A stretch of 18,857 bases of DNA from UKL13-2 sp964417885 (GCA_964417885.1 CAYQKN010000074.1:1-18857); one strand, 5' to 3'. Positions 1 to 7,382 are shown, numbered from the stretch's first letter. Notes: generated from the letters alone by a model not told the origin. Translations and numbers: made by a program.

Positions 1-521
1 TCGGTCAGCAGCGGCGCGCGGGTCATGGTCGAATCGGTGCCGTGACCGTCGTCCTTGTCACCGCGCATCGTTTCCAGCGAGCAGAGGCAGCCCAGTTCGC
101 CCTCGACCGACACGCCGATCATGTGCGCCATGTCCACCACCTGGCGCGTGACTTCAACGTTGTACTCATAGCTGGCGATGGTCTTGCCGTCGGCCTTCAG
201 CGAGCCGTCCATCATCACGCTGGTGAAGCCGAGCCGCATCGCCTGCTGGCAGACTGCCGGGCTCTGGCCGGGGTCCTGGTGCATGCAGACCTGCACGTTG
301 GGGTACGTGTCCACGGCAGCTTCAATCAGGTATGTGAGAAACGTCTCGCCGGCGTATTTGCGCGCGCCGGCCGAGGCCTGCATGATCACCGGCGAATCGG
401 TTTCCGATGCCGCTTCCATGATTGCCTGCACCTGCTCCAGGTTGTTGACGTTGAATGCCGGCAGGCCATAGTTGTTTTCGGCGGCGTGGTCGAGCAGCTG
501 GCGCATGGATACGAGGGGCAT
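1..521 (-). CDS. fba: Fructose-bisphosphate aldolase class II (5' part, truncated by window edge)
   Basis: Cleaves fructose 1,6-bisphosphate to dihydroxyacetone phosphate and glyceraldehyde 3-phosphate (and the reverse) as a cytosolic zinc enzyme. The first 173 residues are visible, beginning MPLVSMRQLLDHAAENNYG. Family features seen: PAFNVNN near residue 22, the region MHQDPGQSPAV near 80 where the family carries its catalytic Asp and first Zn-binding His, GFTSVMMDGS near 99, and VEGELGCL near 138. Together they match the Calvin-subtype class II family. The start is ATG at 519-521, preceded by AGGAGA (527-532) at good spacing. The reading frame runs off the left edge, so the C-terminus and remaining metal ligands are not visible. 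It lies on the same strand as gap-pgk-pyk, which often precede fba directly, but here about 7.3 kb separate it from pyk. It therefore probably has its own promoter in 522-620, an A/T-richer stretch where I see no clear -35/-10 pair. Confidence 0.93.
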   Translation of the reverse strand, partial: MPLVSMRQLLDHAAENNYGLPAFNVNNLEQVQAIMEAASETDSPVIMQASAGARKYAGETFLTYLIEAAVDTYPNVQVCMHQDPGQSPAVCQQAMRLGFTSVMMDGSLKADGKTIASYEYNVEVTRQVVDMAHMIGVSVEGELGCLCSLETMRGDKDDGHGTDSTMTRAPLLT

Positions 522-620
522 GACGATCTCCTGGGAAGCGGAATGAGCGTGCGAAATGGATGTTTTTTGCTATCTGATATTTTACTTCCTCGGCACCGCC
601 TTGCGGGCGCCGGCAGCCGG

Positions 621-1370
621 TCAGGCGGCCTTTTTCTTCAGGCCCGCCACCAGTGAAATCAGCCAGGGTCGCACGCCGAGCGCCATGCCGGTGGTCTGGC
701 GCTGATCGGCCGGAAGATAGCTGTCCAGTTCGGCCAGTTCGTGGAATTCCTGCGCCAGCCGTTCCAGCTTGCGCTCGAGGTGAGCCACCGACGCGCGCGA
801 CAGTTCGCGGAACTCGAAGCGGAAATAGCCGCCCGCGCTGGCGAAATCAACCTGCAGGAAATCGTCCACCACCGCCTTGCCATGCGCACGCTGGATCGGC
901 CCGTCAACCCGCAGGCGCACCGACTTTGGCACCATCAAGCGCAGCGCGTCGTTGGCGCCAAGTTCAATCAGCCCCAGCTTGTCCAGCTGCAGCAGCAGTT
1001 TGGTGCATTCGGCGCGGCTGATGTCGTAGGCATCGAGCATCGCCGCCACGGTCCAGTCGTTGAACACCAGGTAGAACATGCCAAGCAGGCGCGGATCGCG
1101 CGCCAGGGCTTCCTCCTGCTTGATGGTCATCTCGTCGGTGTCGGCGCTGGCGCCGCGGGCACGGCGCGCCAGTTCGAAGAAGTCGATCTCGAGCACGTTG
1201 CAGATCTCCTCGACCCGTTTCAGCGTGAAAGTCTCCTCGGCAAACAGGCGTTTTACGCTCGCCTCGGACAACTTCAGCCGCTTCGCCAGCTCCCGATAGG
1301 TGAAGTTGTGGGTCTTGAGCGCCGACTTCATGGCGGCAATCAGTGTGCTGGTTCGGGCTTTGGACGCCAT
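621..1370 (-). CDS. XRE-family helix-turn-helix transcriptional regulator
   Basis: A predicted cytosolic DNA-binding protein of 249 residues. Residues about 10-70 form an XRE/Cro-like helix-turn-helix (FTYRELAKRLKLSEASVKRLF, followed by TLKRVEEICNVLEI). The rest has no domain I can name; residues about 105-150 (DISRAECTKLLLQLDKLGLIEL) look like a possible second winged helix, and 190-225 are helical and charged. I chose the ATG at 1368-1370 because GGAG (1379-1382) sits 8 nt upstream and the HTH begins just after it; an upstream in-frame ATG at 1451 would put the promoter-like palindrome inside the gene. It diverges from the secreted-protein gene at 1497, and a perfect palindrome lies between them, so autoregulation or control of that neighbour is likely. 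This type of HTH protein is common in Beta- and Gammaproteobacteria with unknown targets. Confidence 0.85.
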   Translation of the reverse strand: MASKARTSTLIAAMKSALKTHNFTYRELAKRLKLSEASVKRLFAEETFTLKRVEEICNVLEIDFFELARRARGASADTDEMTIKQEEALARDPRLLGMFYLVFNDWTVAAMLDAYDISRAECTKLLLQLDKLGLIELGANDALRLMVPKSVRLRVDGPIQRAHGKAVVDDFLQVDFASAGGYFRFEFRELSRASVAHLERKLERLAQEFHELAELDSYLPADQRQTTGMALGVRPWLISLVAGLKKKAA

Positions 1371-1404
1371 GGTATCGACTCCGGTCGTGCAAGGGTATTG
1401 AATG

Positions 1405-1420
1405 ACGATACTACTATCGT
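1405..1420. promoter_or_regulatory. Candidate operator: perfect inverted repeat between divergent genes
   Basis: ACGATA-CTAC-TATCGT is a perfect 6+4+6 inverted repeat, flanked on both sides by the direct repeat GGTATTG (1394-1400 and 1423-1429). It lies 35 bp from the XRE gene start and 77 bp from the divergent secreted-protein start. On the minus strand TAGTAT within it could serve as a -10 box, with TTGCAT about 18 bp upstream. A separate 10-bp palindrome TGCCCGGGCA is at 1441-1450. The operator role is inferred from position and symmetry. Confidence 0.45.
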
Positions 1421-1496
1421 TTGGTATTGCCATGCAACCCTGCCCGGGCAAGAATCAGACCGACACCTCACCACATTCACCCGATGGAGAACCACC

Positions 1497-1943
1497 ATGA
1501 AACGCACCCTGATCGCTGCCGCCGCCAGCCTGCTGATTTTCGCCGCGTCGGCCGCCGGCGCCTCACCAAATGATGAAGGCGGCGACTGTTTCCCGGATTG
1601 CCCGGCTGCGGCTGCCACGGTGCAGGACAACGTCAATGCCTGCGAACTCTCACTTGTCCGCCAGGCCGACGAATTGAACGACCGCATCAAGCCGATCCGG
1701 GACATGGTCGGGTACGTGCGCTCTCCGCAAGGCCTCGCCATCAAGCTGGTTAACGACCATATCGTCAGCATTCCCGGCTGGGTCGGCTACGCGATCGACC
1801 CGGTCGGCTCGCTGAAACGCCGCGCGATGGAGGAAGTCAGGGACCGCGCGCGCAGTGCGATCGGCATCAGCAAAGAGCACGGTTGCCATGCAGCCGACAT
1901 CACGTCGCCGACGCCTGTGTTCGATCCGTCGGACGAAATCTGA
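1497..1943 (+). CDS. Small secreted protein, unknown function
   Basis: A 148-residue protein that I do not recognise. Residues 1-22 are a typical Sec signal peptide (MKRT, then an Ala/Leu-rich stretch, AASAAGA cleavage region). The mature part has four cysteines (31, 35, 49 and 130), consistent with two disulfides in the periplasm. A helical middle (VRQADELNDRIKPIRDMVGYV) is followed by SIPGWVGYAIDPVGSLK. The start is supported by GGAG (1486-1489) 7 nt upstream. An open frame extends further upstream without a usable signal sequence, so that extension is not used. It diverges from the XRE regulator with the palindrome in between, which suggests control by it. Its stop is only 2 bp from the stop of the convergent CadC-like gene. 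Confidence 0.72.
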   Translation: MKRTLIAAAASLLIFAASAAGASPNDEGGDCFPDCPAAAATVQDNVNACELSLVRQADELNDRIKPIRDMVGYVRSPQGLAIKLVNDHIVSIPGWVGYAIDPVGSLKRRAMEEVRDRARSAIGISKEHGCHAADITSPTPVFDPSDEI

Positions 1944-1945
1944 CC

Positions 1946-4114
1946 TCAGCCTGCCGGTCGCCGTGCCAGCATCAGGTCAATGGCGGGCGGGGCCTCGCGC
2001 ATCACGATCAGGCGTTTGCCATCCGGACTGATGGCAATGCTCGAACCCGCGCCCGACGGGGCGAAATCGAACGATGCCGCCTGCCCGGTACGCAAGTCAT
2101 GCTTCACCAGGCGCGGCCGGCCGGCCGCATCGCGGTCGCGGAACCAGATCACCTCGCTGCCGAGCGCCCAGTCGAAGCGGTTGCTGTCACTGAGCGCGAC
2201 CTTTAGCGGCGTGCAGCGCATCGTGTCCAGCGTGCAATGGGTGGCGCCGACCAATTGCGGCAGGGTGTATACAAGGGCATTGCCGCGCACGGCAAATTCA
2301 TTGACCAGCGGCAGTGCCAGCCGGCGGCTGGTGCCGCCGGCGTCTACGCGCACCAGCCGCATCGCGTAATCGACGATCTCGCCCACCAGCAGGTCGCCAT
2401 TGTCGAGCGGGTAGACGGCGTTGATCGCCCCGCCAAGACCCGTCAGTACTTCGTGGGCACCCGTGGCGACATCGATGCGAATCGCCTGTTGCTGCGCCGG
2501 CCGGCTGGCCGACACGGCGATGCGAACCGCGAATACCTGCCGGCCGTCCGCCGACCAGTGCGGGCGGATATAGCGATAACCGGCCGGCAGCGGAAAGCGC
2601 TGGGCGTTGCCGTCGCCAATCAGATCGCCGACAAAAATGCCCTCGGCGCCATCGCGGTTGGACGCGAATACCACCCGCCTGCCGTCGGGAGAAAATTCGG
2701 CCTGGTTGGTATAGCGCGTCGACGGCCACAGCAGGCGCTGCTGCTTGCCCGGCGCGTCGGCGTCGGTCAGCCACAGGTCGGCGCGATAAGCCGCGTGTTC
2801 GAACACCAGGTCACCGCCGGCGGCGCGATCGGGAAAGCGCGCGCCGCGCGCGCCCAGCAGCCGGGTCCGGCCGGTCTGCAGATCCAGTTCATTCAGGGCG
2901 CGAAAGCCGTGCCAGTCGGCCGCGACCAGCAACGGCCCCTGGTTGCCGGCCCACGCCATGCCGTACGACAGCCCTTCCATCTCGCCAGCCGGCTTGGCTG
3001 CATGCGGTGGTGCGGCCTGCACCATCCAAACCCGGTCGTGCGATTCCGAGCCGCGAAAAAATGCAATGCGGGTGCCATCTGGACTGAAGCGCGGCGCCGA
3101 ATCGGCGCCATCGCCCGGCTTGGGCTCTGTCAGCGTATCGCGACGCCCGTCGGCAAGATGGAGCAGCACCAGGCGCGATGGATAGTCCGCCCGCGGTCGC
3201 GCCGCGAACACCAGCCGGGTTGCATCGGGCGAAAGATCAAAGCGCGACTGCGGGCGAAGCGCACAGTCAAGCAATTCCTGTTCGCTTCCGCCCGCGAGGT
3301 CGCGCGCAACGATGCCGCAACCACCCTCGGTCTGGCGCCAGTAGGCAATGCGCTGGTCGCCGCCGGCAAACATCGGCGAGGCCAGTATGCCCGCCGCCTG
3401 CACCACCACCCGCCGTTCACCGCTGGCGACAGCCTGGATCACGATCTCGCTCCGCTCGGCAGTCCGCCGCACATAGATCACTTGGCGGCCGTCGGGCGAA
3501 AAACGCGGCGCCAGTTCCAGCGCCGGGTCCGAAGCCAGCGGGGTCGCCGTATTGACTTGCGCGGCCAGATCCGCGTTGAAGTCGGCTTCGCCTGGGCGTT
3601 GCGCATTCCACAGCACGGCCAGCGCGACCACCAGCAGGCCCGCACCGGCAGGCGCCAGCCAGTGCGACCACGGCTTGCGGCGGCTGACGGGCGCTGCGGG
3701 GGGCATGGCGACAGCGACCGGCTCAGCCGCTGTGGACGGACTTGCACCTGCCGGCCCCGGTCCGGACGCGGCGTTCGACACCGCCGCCACCAGCCGGTAG
3801 CCCACCTTCGGCAGGGTTTCGATGTAGCGCGGCTGGCGCGAATCATCGCCCAGCGCCAGCCGCAATTCGGCAATGGCACGCGACAGCACCTCGTCGTTGA
3901 CGATTTTCCGCGCCCAGACGTCATTGATCAGCTGTTCTCGCGTGACTGGCGCGCCTGGCTCCTGGGCCAGCCGCAGCAGCACCTGCATGAGAAGTGGGCG
4001 CAAACGTACCAGGCCCGCAGGCCCATCAAGCTCGTTCGATTCGGCCAGCACGCGAAATTCGCCCACCGTCAGGGGCGAGTCGGTAACGGCATTGCCGGCA
4101 ACAGGCGATTTCAT
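1946..4114 (-). CDS. CadC/ToxR-like membrane transcriptional regulator with TolB-like (PD40) propeller
   Basis: A one-component regulator of 722 residues. Residues about 12-110 are an OmpR/PhoB-type winged helix (VTREQLINDVWARK, LSRAIAELRLALGDD, YIETLPKVGYRLVA). A Pro/Ala-rich linker follows, then one transmembrane helix at about 151-170, preceded by SRRKPW, which places the DNA-binding part in the cytoplasm. The rest, presumably periplasmic, carries repeated PD40/TolB propeller motifs: RFSPDGRQVIYV, LSPDATRLVF, RFSPDGTRIAFF, EFSPDGRRVVFASN, WSADGRQVFAV and ISPDGKRLIV. In this family the outer propeller is thought to sense a signal or bind a partner protein; the ligand here is unknown. No clear Shine-Dalgarno precedes the ATG at 4114. 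The gene diverges from the secreted propeller gene at 4248, making that gene a reasonable candidate target. Confidence 0.86.
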   Translation of the reverse strand: MKSPVAGNAVTDSPLTVGEFRVLAESNELDGPAGLVRLRPLLMQVLLRLAQEPGAPVTREQLINDVWARKIVNDEVLSRAIAELRLALGDDSRQPRYIETLPKVGYRLVAAVSNAASGPGPAGASPSTAAEPVAVAMPPAAPVSRRKPWSHWLAPAGAGLLVVALAVLWNAQRPGEADFNADLAAQVNTATPLASDPALELAPRFSPDGRQVIYVRRTAERSEIVIQAVASGERRVVVQAAGILASPMFAGGDQRIAYWRQTEGGCGIVARDLAGGSEQELLDCALRPQSRFDLSPDATRLVFAARPRADYPSRLVLLHLADGRRDTLTEPKPGDGADSAPRFSPDGTRIAFFRGSESHDRVWMVQAAPPHAAKPAGEMEGLSYGMAWAGNQGPLLVAADWHGFRALNELDLQTGRTRLLGARGARFPDRAAGGDLVFEHAAYRADLWLTDADAPGKQQRLLWPSTRYTNQAEFSPDGRRVVFASNRDGAEGIFVGDLIGDGNAQRFPLPAGYRYIRPHWSADGRQVFAVRIAVSASRPAQQQAIRIDVATGAHEVLTGLGGAINAVYPLDNGDLLVGEIVDYAMRLVRVDAGGTSRRLALPLVNEFAVRGNALVYTLPQLVGATHCTLDTMRCTPLKVALSDSNRFDWALGSEVIWFRDRDAAGRPRLVKHDLRTGQAASFDFAPSGAGSSIAISPDGKRLIVMREAPPAIDLMLARRPAG

Positions 4115-4188
4115 GCGCGCATTCTACGGTGCACCCCCGGTTGCCGCAGCAAAGGAAAAAAATAGGAGAAAAAACGGACTGGGCCGGG

Positions 4189-4205
4189 CGGGTTTTTCCA
4201 ACCCG
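4189..4205 (+). promoter_or_regulatory. Small hairpin in the intergenic leader
   Basis: CGGGTT at 4189-4194 and AACCCG at 4200-4205 form a 6-bp stem with a 5-nt T/C loop. It lies in the 133-bp region between the divergent CadC-like and propeller genes, 43 bp before the latter's start. Upstream is an A-rich tract (4152-4175). It could be a leader structure or a protein-binding site; no T-run follows, so a terminator is unlikely. Confidence 0.25.
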
Positions 4206-4216
4206 GCAGCACCACA

Positions 4217-4256
4217 GTGCAGGCATTCCATACCAAGGAGGTATCCAATGCTGCGC
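4217..4256 (+). promoter_or_regulatory. Hairpin enclosing Shine-Dalgarno and start codon of the propeller gene
   Basis: The translation start of the 4248 gene is embedded in an interrupted inverted repeat. The inner stem is ATACC (4230-4234) with GGTAT (4240-4244), with AAGGA of the ribosome site in the loop. A symmetric CC/CC internal loop follows. The outer stem pairs 4217-4227 with 4247-4256, with one bulged G (4222) and one G-U pair. The outer arm contains the ATG (4248-4250). The pairing is directly visible; regulation of translation, for example by temperature or a bound protein, is inferred. Confidence 0.5.
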
Positions 4257-6035
4257 ATCCTGTTGATTGTCCTGCTCGCATGGTGCATGCCCGCACTTTC
4301 CCAGTCACCGCCGGCCACCGGCTGTTCCCATCGGCTGTTTGTCAGCGGCTATTTCAGCACCGTGCACGTCTACGATGCCTGTACCGGCCAGTACCTGCGT
4401 GACCTCGATTCACGTCTGCGGCTGGAGGGTGCGCAGGCGATCCGGACCGGGCCAGACGGATTGGTCTACGTGGTCGCTGAACAGATGTCGAAGATCTACA
4501 AGTACCGCGCCGATACACTGGAGTTCGTCGGCGTCTATGCCAGCCCGCCGGCAGCGATGGCGCCGCTGAGCATCGATTTCTCTGCCGACGGCACCGCCTG
4601 GGTTGCCGGTTATGAAAGCAACGACGTGAAGAAATTCGATCGCAACGGCGTGCTGCTCGGCGCCGCGTTTCCGTCCGGCGCTTCGGGCATCGCGGGACCG
4701 GAGATCGGCACCATGTTCGGGCCGGACGGCAATCTTTACGTGCCAGGCTATAACTCGCACAGCGTGATCAAGTTCGACCCGCGCAGCGGCCAGACCAGTG
4801 TGGCGGTGGCGTCGCGTGCCGGTGGCATCTTCCGCCCGCGCGGCCTGTTGCTCAATCGCGAGCGAACCCACTTTTTCCTGACCGCCGAAGGTTCCGGCCA
4901 GATCATGCGCTACCGGATTGCCGACGGTGTGCTGACCGAGTTCAAGCGCGGTCTTGCCGGCTCGACCATGGCGGCCTACGCGCCGGATGGCAGCCTGCTG
5001 GTGGTCAACAACGGCGGCATCGACCGGCTGGATGCCAACACCGGTGCCAGTCTCGGCACCCTGGTTGCCCCCGGTTCAGGCGGGCTGTCCGGCGCCACCT
5101 TTATCGCGGTGCTGCCGGTAGCCGCCGCCAGTGTCGTCGATGCGACGCAGGTCGGCACCCAGTACTGGGTGGTGGGCGACGCCAGATTCAGCGGCAACGT
5201 CCTCGACATCCCGGTTGCCTATACCGGCAGCGGAACGTCCTTCGGTCCGTCGCTCAAATTCAGCGAGATCACTCCCCGGCGCTGGGGAAATGTCCGCATC
5301 GAATTGCTGTCCTGCACGCGGGCCAGGTTCTCCTGGGACTCCATCGGTGCCGACTCGGGCAATTTCGGCAGCGGCAACTATGAAATCCAGCGCCTGTTCG
5401 CCAACGAAGCGGACGAACGTTGCGCGCAGCGCGGACTCGACCATCCGGACAAGAGCTGGGTCAGCGGACACTGGTGGGGCGGCGACGCACGCGCCGGTGA
5501 GGGCCTGTTTCTCGATCGTCGTGCCGACAACACCACGTTCTTTGCATGGTTTACCCATCGGCCGGCGGCCGGCGCGACGCCGGCACCCACCGCCGCACTG
5601 ATCGGAACCCAGTTCTGGTTGGTCGCAGACGGCAAGTTCGCCGGCGACGTGCTGGAGATGAGCAATGCCTACACCGGCACCGGCACCTCGTTTGGCCCCA
5701 CGCTCAAATTCAGCGAGATCACTGCCCGTCGCTGGGGCACCATCCGCATCGAACTGACCTCCTGCACCCGGGCCAGGTTTTCCTGGGATTCCACCGGCGC
5801 CACCAGCGCCGGTTTCGGCGCCGGCAGCTACGATGTCGAGCGCCTGTTCAGCAACGAATCGACCGAGCGCTGCCAGCAGCAGGGCTTTGCCGCCACCGAT
5901 CGCAGCTGGGTAAACGGCCATTGGTGGGGAGGCGATGCGCGCGCCGGCGAAGGCTGGTTCCTCGACCGGCGCGCCGACGGAACCGCGTTTTTCGCCTGGT
6001 TTACCCATCGGCCGCTGCAGGGAACCGCCAATTGA
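4248..6035 (+). CDS. Secreted NHL/SMP-30-like beta-propeller protein with two tandem 150-residue C-terminal domains
   Basis: A 595-residue exported protein. Residues 1-19 are a signal peptide (MLRILLIVLLAWCMPALSQS). Residues about 25-290 contain propeller-type repeats (GPDGLVYVV, SADGTAWVAG, GPDGNLYVPG, APDGSLLVVN). From 301, two domains repeat with a period of exactly 150 residues (301-440 and 451-590). I count about 97 of 140 residues identical, with no indels. Each ends in GHWWGGDARAGEG, followed by FLDRRAD and FFAWFTHRP. This looks like a variant of the Trp/Gly-rich motif seen in many secreted proteobacterial proteins of unknown function. The first domain's conserved cysteines (356, 392) recur in the second (506, 542) and may form disulfides. 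ATG 4248 has a near-perfect AAGGAGG (4235-4241) inside a hairpin. The longer upstream open frame is antisense to the CadC-like gene and is not used. The DUF805-like gene follows with a 4-nt overlap. Function unknown. Confidence 0.82.
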   Translation: MLRILLIVLLAWCMPALSQSPPATGCSHRLFVSGYFSTVHVYDACTGQYLRDLDSRLRLEGAQAIRTGPDGLVYVVAEQMSKIYKYRADTLEFVGVYASPPAAMAPLSIDFSADGTAWVAGYESNDVKKFDRNGVLLGAAFPSGASGIAGPEIGTMFGPDGNLYVPGYNSHSVIKFDPRSGQTSVAVASRAGGIFRPRGLLLNRERTHFFLTAEGSGQIMRYRIADGVLTEFKRGLAGSTMAAYAPDGSLLVVNNGGIDRLDANTGASLGTLVAPGSGGLSGATFIAVLPVAAASVVDATQVGTQYWVVGDARFSGNVLDIPVAYTGSGTSFGPSLKFSEITPRRWGNVRIELLSCTRARFSWDSIGADSGNFGSGNYEIQRLFANEADERCAQRGLDHPDKSWVSGHWWGGDARAGEGLFLDRRADNTTFFAWFTHRPAAGATPAPTAALIGTQFWLVADGKFAGDVLEMSNAYTGTGTSFGPTLKFSEITARRWGTIRIELTSCTRARFSWDSTGATSAGFGAGSYDVERLFSNESTERCQQQGFAATDRSWVNGHWWGGDARAGEGWFLDRRADGTAFFAWFTHRPLQGTAN

Positions 6036-6466
6036 GTATCCGGATGGCTGCCTTGCGTCGCCATGATCGAACCCGTTTCGCCCTGTTTGGCCTGCCTGCC
6101 ACCGTCAATGCCCTGGCACTTGCGGTGGTCGCCTTCAGCGTCAGCTTTCGTCTCAACTCAGGCAATCGCTTCGTGATCCCGCTGGCCGTCGCGTTGCTTT
6201 GCCTGCTGCTCGCGCTTCGCTTCGCCATCCTGCGCGGACACGATATCGGCTGGTCCGGCCCGCAGACCTTCGCGCTGTTCCTGGCCTGCACGCTACTGGG
6301 GCCGACGGTGCTGCCGGTGGTGGGCGTGCTGCTGTTCATGCCGGCACGCACTGGTGGCGATCAATTCGGACCGGCGCCGCCCGCGGTCTCGGCATGGGAC
6401 TGGCTGCAGGCCCTGATCCTCGCGGCGTGGCCGTGGCCGCTGATGCTGGTTGCCAGGGTGATCTGA
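6032..6466 (+). CDS. DUF805-like small inner-membrane protein
   Basis: An integral membrane protein of 144 residues with about four hydrophobic segments. The centre and end resemble DUF805: an Arg-rich turn RGHDIGWSG at the position of the family's R-x-HD-x-G-x-SG signature, then a hydrophobic pair, then FMPARTGGDQFGPAPP like the family's PGT-x-G-x-N-x-(F/Y)GP tail. A fourth hydrophobic helix follows (LQALILAAWPWPLMLVARV). DUF805 proteins have no firmly assigned function. I prefer the TTG at 6032, which overlaps the previous stop (TTGA) and has AGGGAA (6019-6024) at good spacing. An ATG at 6044 is the alternative and would have no ribosome site. The overlap suggests translational coupling to the secreted propeller gene. 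Confidence 0.66.
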   Translation: MSIRMAALRRHDRTRFALFGLPATVNALALAVVAFSVSFRLNSGNRFVIPLAVALLCLLLALRFAILRGHDIGWSGPQTFALFLACTLLGPTVLPVVGVLLFMPARTGGDQFGPAPPAVSAWDWLQALILAAWPWPLMLVARVI

Positions 6467-6509
6467 CGATCCGTCTGGTCACCGCGCAACGGCACGTTGA
6501 CATCAATCA

Positions 6510-6565
6510 CCAGCACTGGCGCGCCTTTCCAGCCATTTTTGCCCTGAAAGGCGCGCCAGTGCTGG
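6510..6565. repeat. 56-bp palindromic element, copy 1 (REP-like; terminator-like on plus strand)
   Basis: Perfect 20-bp arms (6510-6529 and 6546-6565) surround a 16-nt loop. A T5 run (6568-6572) follows closely on the plus strand, so the element could terminate transcription of the DUF805-like gene, which ends 43 bp upstream. The minus-strand creA ends at 6618, so the element lies between two convergent 3' ends. A related element of the same length is at 14139-14194: its outer 14 bp on each side are nearly identical while the core has diverged. This is the pattern of dispersed extragenic palindromes. Confidence 0.75.
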
Positions 6566-6617
6566 ACTTTTTCGTCCGATCGCCGGGCTCTTTGGTCGTG
6601 GACACGCCTAATCTGCT

Positions 6618-7103
6618 CTACGGCCGCGCGCCCCACGGCATCACCGGCACGGTGGAAATGCTGTTGGCGGGCGCGCCCTCGATCAGTTTGCGGCTGATGG
6701 CAAGATAGACAAGGGTACGGTTCACCTCGTCCCACAGGCGCACGATGCGGGTTTCCTTGAACAGGATCGAGGTGTCCTCGGAAAACACCGTTTCCTCCGC
6801 CGGCAACTTGGCCGGCAACGCGATCGGACCGGTCTGACGGCAGGCGAGCGAGAACTGCGACGGATCCTGCGCAAGGCCGAGTGAGCCGGACACGCCGCCG
6901 GTCCTGGCCTGGCTGACATGGCAGGTCACACCGGCGATCTTCGGATCGTGGAACGCCTCGACGCAAACCTTGTGATTGGCGCCGATCAGCTTCCAGGCGG
7001 TGGTGACGCAACCAATGGTTTCGGCAGCAGCACCAAACGGAGCAAGCAGCAGCGCACTGGCTGCAATGAGGCGGGTGAAGCGAATGCGGGAAACACGGTT
7101 CAT
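6618..7103 (-). CDS. creA: CreA family periplasmic protein
   Basis: 161 residues with a signal peptide (about 1-27, ending APFGAAA). The mature part matches the CreA family along its length: IGCVTTAWKLIGANHKVCVEAF, HDPKIAGVTCHVSQARTGG, LGLAQDPS, CRQTGPI, FKETRIVRLWDE, TLVYLAISRKLIEG and NSISTVPV. CreA is a small conserved exported protein named from its position in the E. coli cre locus; its biochemical role is not established. Of two adjacent ATGs I chose the one at 7103, 7 nt from AAAGGAG (7111-7117); the other (7106) is too close. It follows the 68-residue ORF on the same strand and may be co-transcribed with it. Confidence 0.9.
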   Translation of the reverse strand: MNRVSRIRFTRLIAASALLLAPFGAAAETIGCVTTAWKLIGANHKVCVEAFHDPKIAGVTCHVSQARTGGVSGSLGLAQDPSQFSLACRQTGPIALPAKLPAEETVFSEDTSILFKETRIVRLWDEVNRTLVYLAISRKLIEGAPANSISTVPVMPWGARP

Positions 7104-7152
7104 CATGAGGCTCCTTTGAATGCTTGATGTGACGGCGATCGCCAATGAACCA

Positions 7153-7359
7153 TCAGATCAGCAACAGACCGACCGCGAAAGCGAACGTACCGATCAGCCA
7201 AACGGCATGGTGCACCCTCTTCCAAACCGTCACCGGCACATGGCTGAAGCGACCCGTGTCGCGGCGATGGATCCATTCAATGCCGCCGCAGTGCACCATC
7301 GTGACATAGAGTCCGGTCAGCAAAAGCCAATACGGCCCGACCTCAAAAACAACCGTCAT
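7153..7359 (-). CDS. Hypothetical small membrane protein (68 residues)
   Basis: An ORF of 68 codons with two hydrophobic segments (about 7-26, WLLLTGLYVTMVHCGGI, and 51-67, AVWLIGTFAFAVGLLLI) separated by a basic loop (HRRDTGRF, VWKRVHH). I do not recognise a family. The two-helix hairpin with a charged loop supports a real protein, but no clear Shine-Dalgarno precedes the ATG at 7359. It lies between the 76-bp repeat array and creA on the same strand, 49 bp before creA. In an ancestral arrangement without the array it would start only about 30 nt after the pyk stop. Confidence 0.5.
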   Translation of the reverse strand: MTVVFEVGPYWLLLTGLYVTMVHCGGIEWIHRRDTGRFSHVPVTVWKRVHHAVWLIGTFAFAVGLLLI

Positions 7360-7382
7360 GCCGGTCGATATTCGCCGCCACG

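Noticed and set aside
522..620. Terminator after the XRE gene or fba promoter
   Set aside because: A weak CCGCCT/AGGCGG pairing lacks a T-run, and no convincing -35/-10 pair could be fixed, although a promoter is likely here.
42..656. 204-codon open frame on the plus strand
   Set aside because: Antisense to fba, where the minus strand gives a clear class II aldolase.
741..1496. N-terminal extension of the small secreted protein
   Set aside because: Antisense to the XRE gene. The ATG at 1497 with its signal peptide and ribosome site is the better start.
2237..4165. 642-codon open frame on the plus strand
   Set aside because: Antisense to the CadC-TolB regulator, with no recognisable domain and shadow-like composition.
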